Assembly (NCBI GenBank): GCA_938036835.1
Contig: CALHWB010000017.1
Span: 1 to 64,000, forward strand
Length of the DNA stretch: 64,000 nucleotides
Reading direction: 5' to 3'
Source: an uncultured Propionibacterium sp.
GTDB lineage: Bacteria > Actinomycetota > Actinomycetes > Propionibacteriales > Propionibacteriaceae
Shown: positions 52,242 through 60,575 of the stretch, piece by piece
Layout: every line of letters starts with the position of its first letter
Position numbering within the stretch: the first letter of the stretch is position 1
Notes under the pieces: generated by a model
Seen by the model: the letters and a program-made list of their open reading frames with translations, nothing else
Databases searched by the model: none
Told to the model about the DNA's origin: nothing
Position numbers and translations under genes: made by a program

Positions 52242-52703
52242 TCAAGCCTCCCCGCCATCCTTGGCGGCGGCCGGTGCATCGGATGTCTGCGGGCCGCCCG
52301 GCGAATCGGGGCCGTCGGACTTCTTCCCGCGGCGTCTGCTGATGGCCTCACTGCCCGGCTCGCCGTCGGCCTCGGCCAATGCCGCATTGAACCTGGCCAG
52401 CCTGTCAACCGGTTCAGGCTGGGGGTCCACCCCCGAAGGGTCGGATGCCCCAGTGAACTGTTGCCAGTCGCCGGTGCGTTTCAGCAGGGCGACCACCGCC
52501 TCGGTGGGCTGGGCGCCGACCCCCAGCCAGTACTGGACGCGTTCGGAGACCACCCGGATGACCGAGGGCTCGCTCTTGGGAGAATAGCTGCCCAGTTCCT
52601 CGATGGCCTGGCCATCGCGAGGTGCCCGGGAATCGATGACGACGATGCGGTAGTGCGGCGACCGGATCTTGCCGAGCCGCTTCAAACGAATCTTGGTGGC
52701 CAC
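52242..52703 (-). CDS. rpsP: Ribosomal protein bS16
   Basis: 153 residues from a GTG (VATKIRLKRLGKIRSPHYRI); the ATT-containing frame upstream is leader. The core (about 1-85) is S16. A long Glu/Asp/Gly/Ser/Lys-rich tail follows (about 86-153), much longer than the about 80-90 residues of E. coli but common in actinobacteria. AGGAG is 12 nt before the GTG, a rather long spacing. Confidence 0.95.
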   Translation of the reverse strand: MATKIRLKRLGKIRSPHYRIVVIDSRAPRDGQAIEELGSYSPKSEPSVIRVVSERVQYWLGVGAQPTEAVVALLKRTGDWQQFTGASDPSGVDPQPEPVDRLARFNAALAEADGEPGSEAISRRRGKKSDGPDSPGGPQTSDAPAAAKDGGEA

Positions 52704-52850
52704 TGGTGTGGTGTTCTCCTGTTGGATCACCCGGGCTCCTCACCCGGGATATGCGGGTGGCCTGCACGCACGTGTGGGGCACGCTGGTTTGGGCCGTTTG
52801 ATCTGCGCCGCCAGTGATGAGAGGGCACCTGGACGCCAGACGCACCAATC

Positions 52851-52881
52851 ATTGTGCCAGAAGCCGGGCACCGAAGCGAAA
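52851..52881 (-). promoter_or_regulatory. rpsP promoter candidate
   Basis: TTTCGC (52876-52881), 19 bp, CACAAT (52851-52856) then G on the minus strand, giving a leader of about 145 nt. Same elements as the rplS promoter candidate. The remaining 52704-53048 stretch shows no gene on either strand that I can support. Confidence 0.4.
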
Positions 52882-53048
52882 CCGGCGACAACCCGGCGGA
52901 TGCCTGCCTGGCCGGCGTCTTGCTGTCTTCGGTCGGGGAGTACCAAACGGCGTTCCCCGATCGTCCCGGCCGAAACACCGGAACTGGCCGGACGGGCAGC
53001 GGAGGTCTTATACCCCCCACGCCCATCCAGAAGGCGAAGGCTCGACGC

Positions 53049-53600
53049 TCAGCGCATGCTCTGCATGACCATCTGCTGGGCCTGTTGCACCTGGGCAAAC
53101 AACGCTTGTAGCTGAGCCTGGTCGGTGACCTGAACGTGCTCTTGGTGGTGTACCCCGCAGCCGGAGACCTGAATGACCGCCGTTCCGCTGGGTGTCTCCT
53201 CTTTCACCAGCAAAAACAGCAGGCTGAAGACCGTCAGGATGAAGAACCCAGCCAAAGCCAGCACGATCGCCCAGGTGGGGGTCTTTTTGGTGCGGACGGT
53301 CCGATCGATGAAGCAGAACTGCGCCTGGCCGATGGGGATGGTCCCGGAAGGCGTGATCACCTGGGTTGAGGTGATCTGGATGCGCCCCAGGCTCATCAGG
53401 AACTGACCGGTCTCTACCGTATCGGCGATCCCGGCCGGCACCGCCGCAGCCGCAGTCGAGGGATCGTAGTAGGCCTGCCCGAAAGAGTCCTGGTCGTAGG
53501 AATCCTGCACGTGCAGGTTCTGGCCATAGGTATTCTGCGCATAGGAATCCGAAATGCCAGACTGGTTCGGCGGCTGGGAGTAGAAGTTCGGCTGACTCAT
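53049..53600 (-). CDS. Tyr/Gln-rich single-pass membrane protein, unknown function
   Basis: 183 residues. A disordered Tyr/Gln/Ser/Asn-rich N-terminus (1-50) is followed by a small beta-type domain (about 65-105; SLGRIQITSTQVITPSGTIP). A single membrane segment (about 112-133, TWAIVLALAGFFILTVFSLL) and a C-terminal domain with HHQEHVQV and a Gln-rich end follow. GGAGGT precedes the ATG. Membrane proteins of this kind occur singly in actinobacteria; no function is inferred. Downstream of the amidohydrolase, same strand. Confidence 0.7.
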   Translation of the reverse strand: MSQPNFYSQPPNQSGISDSYAQNTYGQNLHVQDSYDQDSFGQAYYDPSTAAAAVPAGIADTVETGQFLMSLGRIQITSTQVITPSGTIPIGQAQFCFIDRTVRTKKTPTWAIVLALAGFFILTVFSLLFLLVKEETPSGTAVIQVSGCGVHHQEHVQVTDQAQLQALFAQVQQAQQMVMQSMR

Positions 53601-53685
53601 CTGACCTCCTGGCAGGCTCGGGTCGGGATGTCACCGACCAATCGGCATCCACCATATCTGCTGAAGGTCAGCTTGGCAGATCCCA

Positions 53686-54756
53686 TCAACCCCTGACTGG
53701 CTGCCCGCGCAGCACGATCAGGCGAGGATGACCCAGAACCCGCAAGTCACGACGCGGATCGCTGTCGTACACCACCAGATCGGCAGGCTGACCAGCAGCC
53801 AATCCGGGGGCACCGAGCCACTCGCGAGCCCGCCATGAGATCGCTCCCAGGGCGAACTCATTGCCGCCCAGGCCAGCGAGCAATCGGGCTTCTTCGGCAA
53901 TGCGGCCATGACCCAGGCTGCCGCCGGCATCGGTGCCGGCATAGATCGGGACGCCCGCCTCCCGTGCCGCTGCGAGAACGGAAAGCCGTCGCTCGTGCAG
54001 CATCCGCATGTGAGCCGCGTAGCTGGGGTATTTGGTTTCGCCGGCGGCGGCAAATTTGGGGAAGTTGACCAGATTGGTCATCGTGGGCACCAATGCCACC
54101 TGCCTAGCGGCCATCGATTCGATGACTTCGGGGCGCAAACCGGTACCGTGCTCGATGCCATCGATGCCGGCAGCTACCAGCTCTGCCACCGACTGCTCGG
54201 CGAAACAGTGCGCGGTCACCCTGGCTCCCAGCTCGTGCGCCTGTTCGATAGCTGCCCGGGCGACATCCGGTGGCCACAGCGGTGCGAGATCGCCGTGCCG
54301 CCGATCGATCCAGTCCCCGACCAGCTTCACCCAGCCATCGCCGGCCCTGGCCTGAACGGCGACCTCACCGGCCAGATCCGCCGGGGTTATCTCGACCGCG
54401 AAATTGCGAATGTAGCGTCCCGGCCGGGCGATATGGCGGCCCGCGCGGACGATGCGGGGTAAATCGGGCCGGGCATCGAGCCATCTCGTATCCCCGGGCA
54501 CACCGGCATCGCGCACCAGCAACACCCCGGAGTCTCGGTCGGCGACCGCCTGCTTCACGGCAGTAGCCCGGTCCACCGCACCAGATCTGCCTAGGCCTAT
54601 GTGGCAGTGCGCATCGACCAGTCCGGGCATGATCCAGCCCTCCCGGACCAAGGTCTCGGCGCCGGCCACCGGTTCGCGGCTGATCACTCCCCCAGCTACC
54701 CACAGATTCACCGATTCGGTACCGGGCAACACCACTCCCCGTAGGTGCCAGTTCAT
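53686..54756 (-). CDS. Amidohydrolase-superfamily protein
   Basis: 356 residues of the metallo-dependent hydrolase TIM barrel, imidazolonepropionase/dihydroorotase-like group. Metal-binding HxH is in GLVDAHCHIGLG, further His in ARVTAHCFAEQ and GIEHGTGLR, and the catalytic Asp in IYAGTDAGGSLGHG. The C-terminal QPADLVVYDSDPRRDL is the small beta domain. The substrate is not known. A homologous gene occupies the same place next to ffh in mycobacteria (Rv2915c position). It starts 4 bp after the ffh stop. Confidence 0.87.
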   Translation of the reverse strand: MNWHLRGVVLPGTESVNLWVAGGVISREPVAGAETLVREGWIMPGLVDAHCHIGLGRSGAVDRATAVKQAVADRDSGVLLVRDAGVPGDTRWLDARPDLPRIVRAGRHIARPGRYIRNFAVEITPADLAGEVAVQARAGDGWVKLVGDWIDRRHGDLAPLWPPDVARAAIEQAHELGARVTAHCFAEQSVAELVAAGIDGIEHGTGLRPEVIESMAARQVALVPTMTNLVNFPKFAAAGETKYPSYAAHMRMLHERRLSVLAAAREAGVPIYAGTDAGGSLGHGRIAEEARLLAGLGGNEFALGAISWRAREWLGAPGLAAGQPADLVVYDSDPRRDLRVLGHPRLIVLRGQPVRG

Positions 54757-54760
54757 CTGT

Positions 54761-56317
54761 TCACCTTGGACGCTTGGTCTGCTGGTTGAACATCTGCTGT
54801 AGCTCGGGAGGCAGTGCGAAGGAGTCCATCGCCGCCGCCAACTCGCCCGGATCGGGGGCTAGCCCGGGATTCGTGGCCGGCTCCGGGACAGGCCGGCCGG
54901 CCAATGCGGCCGCCCGCTTTGCCGGGTTGCCCGAGACCTTCCTACCACTCTTGCCCTTACGGGCCTGCTGTTGTTTGCCCGGGTGCCGAGCGGGCAAACC
55001 CGGCATGCCACCCATCATCCGGCCCATTTGTGCCATCAACTTGCGGGCCTCCGAGAACCGGTTGACCAAGTCATTGACGTCGCGAACCGTGACGCCGGCG
55101 CCGCGGGCGATACGGGATCGCCGCGACCCGTTGAGTATCGAGACGTCGGCTCGTTCCGCCGGAGTCATGGAGTAGATGATCGCTTCGATCCGATCCACCT
55201 CGCGTTCGTCGATCTCCCCGGCCCCCGTAAACTGGCTGGCCCCCGGGATCATGCCGAAGATTTTCGACAGCGGCCCCATGCTCCGCATCGCCTTGAGCTG
55301 GCTCAAGAAGTCATCCAGGCCGAACTCGCCACGACCGGCCAGCAGTTTCTCGGCGGCCGCCTGGGATTGCTCGGCATCGAAGGCCTTTTCTGCCTGCTCG
55401 ATCAGGGTGAGCATATCGCCCATGCCCAGGATTCGACTGGCCATCCGGTCAGGATGGAATACGTCGAAATCTGCCAGCCGCTCCCCGTTCGAGGCAAACA
55501 TGATGGGCTTGCCGATCACCTTCGCGATCGACAACGCCGCGCCGCCTCGGGCATCGCCATCCAGCTTGGTGAGCACGACTCCGTCGATACCCACCCCCCG
55601 CTCGAAGGCCAGCGCGGTATTGACCGCGTCTTGGCCGATCATGGCATCGACCACGAACAAGGTCTCATCGGGACGAGTAAGGGCCTTGATCATCGAAGCC
55701 TGGCGCATCAACTCGTCGTCGACACCCAGCCGGCCGGCGGTGTCTATAACGATCACATCGAACAGCTTCTGACGGGCGTGCTCGATGGAATCCTTGGCCA
55801 CTTGGATCGGATCCCCGACGCCATTGCCCGGCTGCGGGGCATAGACCCCGACCTTTGCCCGCTCGGCCATCACCTGTAGCTGCTGGACGGCATTGGGGCG
55901 TTGCAGATCGGCCGCCACCAGCAGCGGGGAATGCCCCTGCTCCTTGAGCCAGGCACCTAGTTTGCCGGCAAGGGTGGTCTTGCCGGCGCCCTGCAAGCCG
56001 GCCAGCATGATGACCGTCGGAGGCTGCTTAGCGAAGCGAACCAGCCGGGTTTGACCGCCCAGCACCTCGATGAGGGCCGCGTTGACGATCTTGATGATCT
56101 GCTGGCTGGGATTCAGCGCTCGGGACAGTTCAGCGCCGTGGGCCTGTTCCTTGACCTCCGCGATGAATTGCTTGACCACCGACAGGTTCACATCGGCCTC
56201 AAGCAGGGCGATGCGGATTTCGCGGGCAGTGGCATCGATATCGGCATCGGTCAGCCGTCCCTTGCCTCGCAGGGCTCTGAAGGTGCTGGCCAAGCGTTCT
56301 TGCAGTGTGTCGAACAA
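54761..56317 (-). CDS. ffh: Signal recognition particle protein
   Basis: SRP54/Ffh, 518 residues; binds 4.5S RNA and signal sequences for cotranslational insertion. N-domain 1-90. G-domain with GLQGAGKTTLAGKLG (G1), DTAGRLGVDDEL (G3) and TKLDGDARGG (G4). A Met-rich M-domain follows (about 325-450), with LMAQMGRMMGGMPGLP. The tail from 450 is Lys/Ala/Pro-rich. A -10-like TACAAT (minus strand, 56416-56421) is about 100 bp upstream. Confidence 0.97.
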   Translation of the reverse strand: MFDTLQERLASTFRALRGKGRLTDADIDATAREIRIALLEADVNLSVVKQFIAEVKEQAHGAELSRALNPSQQIIKIVNAALIEVLGGQTRLVRFAKQPPTVIMLAGLQGAGKTTLAGKLGAWLKEQGHSPLLVAADLQRPNAVQQLQVMAERAKVGVYAPQPGNGVGDPIQVAKDSIEHARQKLFDVIVIDTAGRLGVDDELMRQASMIKALTRPDETLFVVDAMIGQDAVNTALAFERGVGIDGVVLTKLDGDARGGAALSIAKVIGKPIMFASNGERLADFDVFHPDRMASRILGMGDMLTLIEQAEKAFDAEQSQAAAEKLLAGRGEFGLDDFLSQLKAMRSMGPLSKIFGMIPGASQFTGAGEIDEREVDRIEAIIYSMTPAERADVSILNGSRRSRIARGAGVTVRDVNDLVNRFSEARKLMAQMGRMMGGMPGLPARHPGKQQQARKGKSGRKVSGNPAKRAAALAGRPVPEPATNPGLAPDPGELAAAMDSFALPPELQQMFNQQTKRPR

Positions 56318-56956
56318 GGCGTTTCCTAGTTGGTCTCGGCGGTTTGACCAAGGATACCCGTCGCCCGCTGCCCGGGCCGGCGGCGGATGTAACAGACCTG
56401 CGGTGTGCGGCTGGCATTGTACCGGCCTGACCGAATTGCGCAGCCTAGGAGCGGATCGTCAGGATCGGCGCTGACAGGCGCACCGTCAGATTCGCCGAAC
56501 GCGACCCGCCACCGGGACCGATGCGTGGCACGTCATCCTTGCGCCCGGCCTAAACGTCCGGAATCCGGTGTACCGGGCCTGGCGAATGGCGCATTACCGG
56601 ATCAGCGGCGGTGACCGGAGGCACCTCTCGCCCGATCGAGAGCATCGGCTAGACTTAGCTGCCAACGCACCACGCCCTCAGGTGCTGGCCGACTTGAGCG
56701 TCGGCAACGAGGCAGTCTTCCGGCGGCCCGAAATGCAGCAACTGGGCACGTTGGCCGGGCTTCGACTGCGTGCGCGTCCGAGTGTGGTGCTCGAGACAGG
56801 GGCAGCCATGCCGCAGCTTGCAGTGACCATGAGCGATGGGCCAGGCTGCCCGATTCCGAGAACCGAATCCGTGCCCGGGATTCGTCCGGCCAGCCGGCCG
56901 GGTTATCCGCACACTCCATACATTCCAAGGTCAAGGTAACCAGGAGTACCGTACCC
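56318..56956. other. Intergenic region between divergent ffh and pckG
   Basis: 639 bp without a gene I can support. A 123-codon plus frame (56568-56939) and two minus frames exist but have no ribosome binding site, domain or clear codon bias. Possible signals are TACAAT at 56416-56421 (minus, for ffh) and CCAGGAG 11-17 nt before the pckG ATG. A regulator site for pckG would be expected here but none is recognised. Confidence 0.5.
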
Positions 56957-58798
56957 ATGCAGCAGACACAGTTCACGACCGCGATCAATCCACCGACCGA
57001 TGCACCCGCCGAGCTAGTGGACTGGGTGACCCGAATCGCCGAACTGACCCAGCCGGCCGCCGTCTGCTGGTGCGATGGTTCGACCGCCGAACGCGACGCG
57101 CTCTACGCCGAGATGGTCGAAAAGGGCATGATGATCAAACTGAACGAGAGGCTGCGCCCAAACTGCTACCTCGCCAGATCCGAACCATCCGATGTGGCTC
57201 GCGTCGAGGCGCGCACCTTCATCTGCTGCGAGCACGAGGACGACGCCGGCCCCACCAACAACTGGGCTGACCCGGTACGGATGCGCGAAACCCTCAATGG
57301 CCTGTTCAACGGCGCCATGCGTGGTCGCACGATGTACGTCATCTGCTACTCGATGGGTCCGCTGGGCGGCAGCATCAGCAAGCTAGGGGTCGAGATCACC
57401 GATTCCCCCTATGTGGTCAACAACATGCGCATCATGACCCGGATGGGCACCCCGGCGTTGAAAGCGATTGCCGCAGGCGGCGACTGGGTACGGGGCGTCC
57501 ACACCGTGGGCTACCCGCTGGTCGACGATCAGGGCAACCGGCGGCCCGACGTCTCTTGGCCCTGCAATGCCGAGAAGTACATCACACACTTCCCCGAGAC
57601 CAGTGAAATCTGGTCGTTCGGCTCTGGCTACGGCGGGAATGCCCTATTGGGGAAGAAATGCCATGCGCTGCGGATTGCCAGCACCTTGGCCCGCGACCAG
57701 GACTGGATGGCCGAACACATGCTGATCCTGCGGGTAACCAGCCCCGACGGCAGAGAGTTCCACCTCAGCGCGGCATTCCCCTCGGCCTGTGGCAAGACGA
57801 ACCTTGCCATGCTGCGCCCCACCATCCCCGGATGGAAGGCGGAGACGGTGGGTGACGACATCGCCTGGATGCGGCCCGGTCCCGATGGCCGGCTGTATGC
57901 GATCAACCCGGAACGAGGCTTCTTCGGGGTGGCTCCCGGCACCAGCGAACAGACCAATCCGACCTGCTTGCAGGCATTGGGCCACGATGTGATCTTCACC
58001 AATGTCGCGCTGACCGACGATGGCGATGTGTGGTGGGAGGGCCTGACGAAAGAACCGCCGGCGCACCTGATCGATTGGCGGGGCGAGGACTGGACCCCAG
58101 ACTGTGGCCGACCAGCGGCGCACCCGAACAGCAGATTCACCGTGGCCGCCGACCAAGCCGCGTCGATCTCGCCGAACTGGGAGGATCCCGACGGCGTGCC
58201 GATCGATGGCATCCTGTTCGGCGGACGACGGGCCACCAATGTGCCGTTGATCAGTGAAGCCTACGACTGGGAGCATGGGGTCTTCGTGGGAGCCACCGTC
58301 TCCAGCGAACAGACCGCTGCGGCAGAGGGCACCGTGGGCGCGTTGCGCCGGGACCCGTTCGCCATGCTGCCCTTCTGCGGCTACAACATGGCCGACTACT
58401 GGGCCCACTGGTTGCGGATGGGTAAGCTGCTCGGCGAACACGCCCCGCATATCTTCCAGGTCAACTGGTTCCGCAAGGACGATCAGGGCCGCTTCCTGTG
58501 GCCCGGCTTCGGGGAAAACTCCCGCGCCATCGAATGGGCCATCCGCCGGATAGCCGGCGAGGTCGATGCCCAGGATGCCATCTCGGGACGCATTCCCCGG
58601 CCCGGCGATCTGAATACCGAGGGACTGGATATCAGCGAGCCGGACGTAGCTGCCCTGTTCGCCCTCGATCCCCAGGCTTGGGCGGCTGAAGCGGACCTGA
58701 CCGAGGAATACTTCGCCCAGTTCGGTGACCGGCTGCCCCCGGAGTTGACCGCCCAGCTGGCCGCGCTGCGCGAACGCATCCGGCAGGCCTCCGCATAG
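56957..58798 (+). CDS. pckG: Phosphoenolpyruvate carboxykinase (GTP)
   Basis: 613 residues. Interconverts oxaloacetate + GTP with PEP + CO2 + GDP. The kinase P-loop is FPSACGKTNLAML. Other family parts are YVICYSMGPLGGSISKLGVE, GGYGGNALLGKKCHALRIAS-like text seen as GYGGNALLGKKCHALRIAS, GVFVGATVSSE with the Arg-rich nucleotide side, and WFRKDDQGRFLWPGFGENSR. GTP-type enzymes are typical of actinobacteria. It is alone on the plus strand between ffh and ftsY, where amt-glnB-glnD stand in mycobacteria. With the sdh complex it belongs to C4/PEP metabolism. Confidence 0.97.
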   Translation: MQQTQFTTAINPPTDAPAELVDWVTRIAELTQPAAVCWCDGSTAERDALYAEMVEKGMMIKLNERLRPNCYLARSEPSDVARVEARTFICCEHEDDAGPTNNWADPVRMRETLNGLFNGAMRGRTMYVICYSMGPLGGSISKLGVEITDSPYVVNNMRIMTRMGTPALKAIAAGGDWVRGVHTVGYPLVDDQGNRRPDVSWPCNAEKYITHFPETSEIWSFGSGYGGNALLGKKCHALRIASTLARDQDWMAEHMLILRVTSPDGREFHLSAAFPSACGKTNLAMLRPTIPGWKAETVGDDIAWMRPGPDGRLYAINPERGFFGVAPGTSEQTNPTCLQALGHDVIFTNVALTDDGDVWWEGLTKEPPAHLIDWRGEDWTPDCGRPAAHPNSRFTVAADQAASISPNWEDPDGVPIDGILFGGRRATNVPLISEAYDWEHGVFVGATVSSEQTAAAEGTVGALRRDPFAMLPFCGYNMADYWAHWLRMGKLLGEHAPHIFQVNWFRKDDQGRFLWPGFGENSRAIEWAIRRIAGEVDAQDAISGRIPRPGDLNTEGLDISEPDVAALFALDPQAWAAEADLTEEYFAQFGDRLPPELTAQLAALRERIRQASA

Positions 58799-58845
58799 CC
58801 CTGCCGGCGACCCGCCGGATCGGACGGGTTGAGATCGCGCGAGAT

Positions 58846-58878
58846 GGCCCCGGGCAGGGTCGTACCCAGCCCGGGGCC
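58846..58878. terminator. Strong bidirectional hairpin between pckG and ftsY
   Basis: GGCCCCGGGC (58846-58855) pairs perfectly with GCCCGGGGCC (58869-58878). Inside, GGGT-CGT-ACCC extends the stem after an A-A mismatch, giving 14 bp. It lies between convergent gene ends (48 bp after pckG, 32 bp after ftsY), a terminator position for both. No U-tract, as often in high-GC bacteria. Confidence 0.7.
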
Positions 58879-58909
58879 GATTGCCCGCAGACCGCGTCCC
58901 GGGCAGTGT

Positions 58910-60073
58910 TCAGTCGCCGAGCAGGCCGGCCACGAACTGTTCGGCATCGAAGGGTGCCAGATCGTCGGCACCCTCTCCCAGACCGATGAACTTCACCGGG
59001 ACGCCGAGTTCGCGCTGCACCTGGACGACGATGCCGCCCTTGGCCGAGCCGTCGAGCTTGGTGAGCACTATCCCGGTGATATCCACCGCTTCGGCGAAGA
59101 TACGCGCCTGGGTGAGCCCGTTCTGTCCCGTGGTCGCGTCAAGCACCAGCAGTACCTCACCGACCGGTGCCTGCTTCTCGATGACCCGCTTGACCTTGCC
59201 GAGCTCATCCATCAGCCCCACCTTGGTGTGCAGCCGGCCAGCGGTGTCGACCAGCACCACGTCCACCTGCTGGGCGATACCCTGTTCGACGGCGGCATAG
59301 GCCACCGATGCCGGGTCGGCGCCCGCTGCGCCGCGCACGGTCTCGACCCCGACCCTTTCCCCCCAGGTACCCAGCTGATCGGCCGCTGCAGCCCGGAAGG
59401 TGTCTGCGGCACCGAAGATCACCTTGTGGCCCTCGGCGACGAGCATGCGTCCCAGTTTGCCCACCGTGGTGGTCTTGCCGGTGCCATTGACCCCGACCAC
59501 CAGCACCACCGCCGGAGTCTCCGGCTCGTGGGCGAGTTCCAGGCCACGGGCCAGGCCGGGTCCGACCATGGCGACGAGTTCCGTGCGCAGTACCGCCCGA
59601 GCCTGCGCCGGATCGGAGATTCCCTCGACGCGTAGTCTGTCGCGCAGGCTCTCGACCAGTTCGGTGCTCGGTCCGACTCCCAGATCAGAGGTGATCAAGG
59701 TGGCTTCGAAATCCTCCCAGGTCTCCTCGTCGATCCGGTCGGCCGATAGCAGATCGGCCAAGGCGCGAGCCAAGGCATTGTTGCTGGACGCCAACCGGCG
59801 GCGCAGCCGCACCAGGCGAGATGCCGGGGCTTCCGGAGTCTCCAATGCAGGAGGCGGTGGCTCGGCCACACTCGGGGCCTCGCCCGGGACGGCTACTTGC
59901 TCGGCATCCGGTTCCGCAACCGAGACACCCGCTGCCGGGGTCTCGAGCTCTCCTCCGGTAGCCCGGGCGGCCAGTTCCCGGTCGCGGCGGCGCCGGGCGA
60001 CCAAGATGGAAACCCACGCGATTGCGGCTGCGGCCAGGATGCCGCCGACTACGACCCAGGCAATGTACTCCAC
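58910..60073 (-). CDS. ftsY: Signal recognition particle receptor FtsY
   Basis: 387 residues. A membrane segment at the N-terminus (about 4-25, AWVVVGGILAAAAIAWVSIL) is followed by an acidic, Pro-rich linker (30-85). The N-domain runs about 88-175, and the GTPase has GVNGTGKTTTVGKLG, DTAGRLHTKVGLMDELGK and TKLDGSAKGG. Anchoring by an N-terminal helix is common in actinobacteria. Partner of Ffh at the translocon. Confidence 0.97.
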   Translation of the reverse strand: MEYIAWVVVGGILAAAAIAWVSILVARRRRDRELAARATGGELETPAAGVSVAEPDAEQVAVPGEAPSVAEPPPPALETPEAPASRLVRLRRRLASSNNALARALADLLSADRIDEETWEDFEATLITSDLGVGPSTELVESLRDRLRVEGISDPAQARAVLRTELVAMVGPGLARGLELAHEPETPAVVLVVGVNGTGKTTTVGKLGRMLVAEGHKVIFGAADTFRAAAADQLGTWGERVGVETVRGAAGADPASVAYAAVEQGIAQQVDVVLVDTAGRLHTKVGLMDELGKVKRVIEKQAPVGEVLLVLDATTGQNGLTQARIFAEAVDITGIVLTKLDGSAKGGIVVQVQRELGVPVKFIGLGEGADDLAPFDAEQFVAGLLGD

Positions 60074-60147
60074 GTGCTCAGCCTACCCAGCCGGGTGCAG
60101 CGCAGCCCATGGGCATCCGATTTGACCGCTGAGCCGGCAATCCGGTC

Positions 60148-60432
60148 TCAAGCCGCTCGATCCCGGGCCCCCGGATACTCCCGGTCGGCGGATTCCCCGG
60201 TCGATGGCCCGCCGGCGGCCATGCCTGGAACCTGCAACGATCGGGAGAGCATGGCCTCGAGCAATCGTGGCGCCTTGGCCTCCCCATTCAGATGGTGCAT
60301 CAGCGCCTCGAATTGACCCGATAGCCGGGCACCGGCCCGGCCGGTGCGTGTCGTGTGGGCCAAAGCCACCACGACCAACACCACCGCGGCCAGCAGGATG
60401 ACGACCAGCAGCGCCACGAAATAGATCCCCAT
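60148..60432 (-). CDS. Small membrane protein, unknown function
   Basis: 94 residues. One membrane segment at the N-terminus (about 4-26, FVALLVVILLAAVVLVVVAL) and a polar C-terminal part with Gly/Pro/Arg. GGAGG is 7 nt before the ATG, supporting translation. It sits between smc and ftsY on the same strand. No domain is recognised. Confidence 0.65.
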   Translation of the reverse strand: MGIYFVALLVVILLAAVVLVVVALAHTTRTGRAGARLSGQFEALMHHLNGEAKAPRLLEAMLSRSLQVPGMAAGGPSTGESADREYPGARDRAA

Positions 60433-60575
60433 GGTGAGCCTCCGGTACGAATTGGGAAGGGAAGGTCCGTCATTAAGTCTCGGCCAGCGACCCGCAACCA
60501 GCCGACTGCCACGCCGTACGATATCTACCTGGACCGCGCCGGGCCCCGAGCCCCGTCCGGTGGGCGGCCACCGGA

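Noticed and set aside
56568..56939. 123-codon plus frame upstream of pckG
   Set aside because: No ribosome binding site, no domain, Arg/Pro-rich composition typical of chance frames in GC-rich DNA, and competing frames on the other strand.
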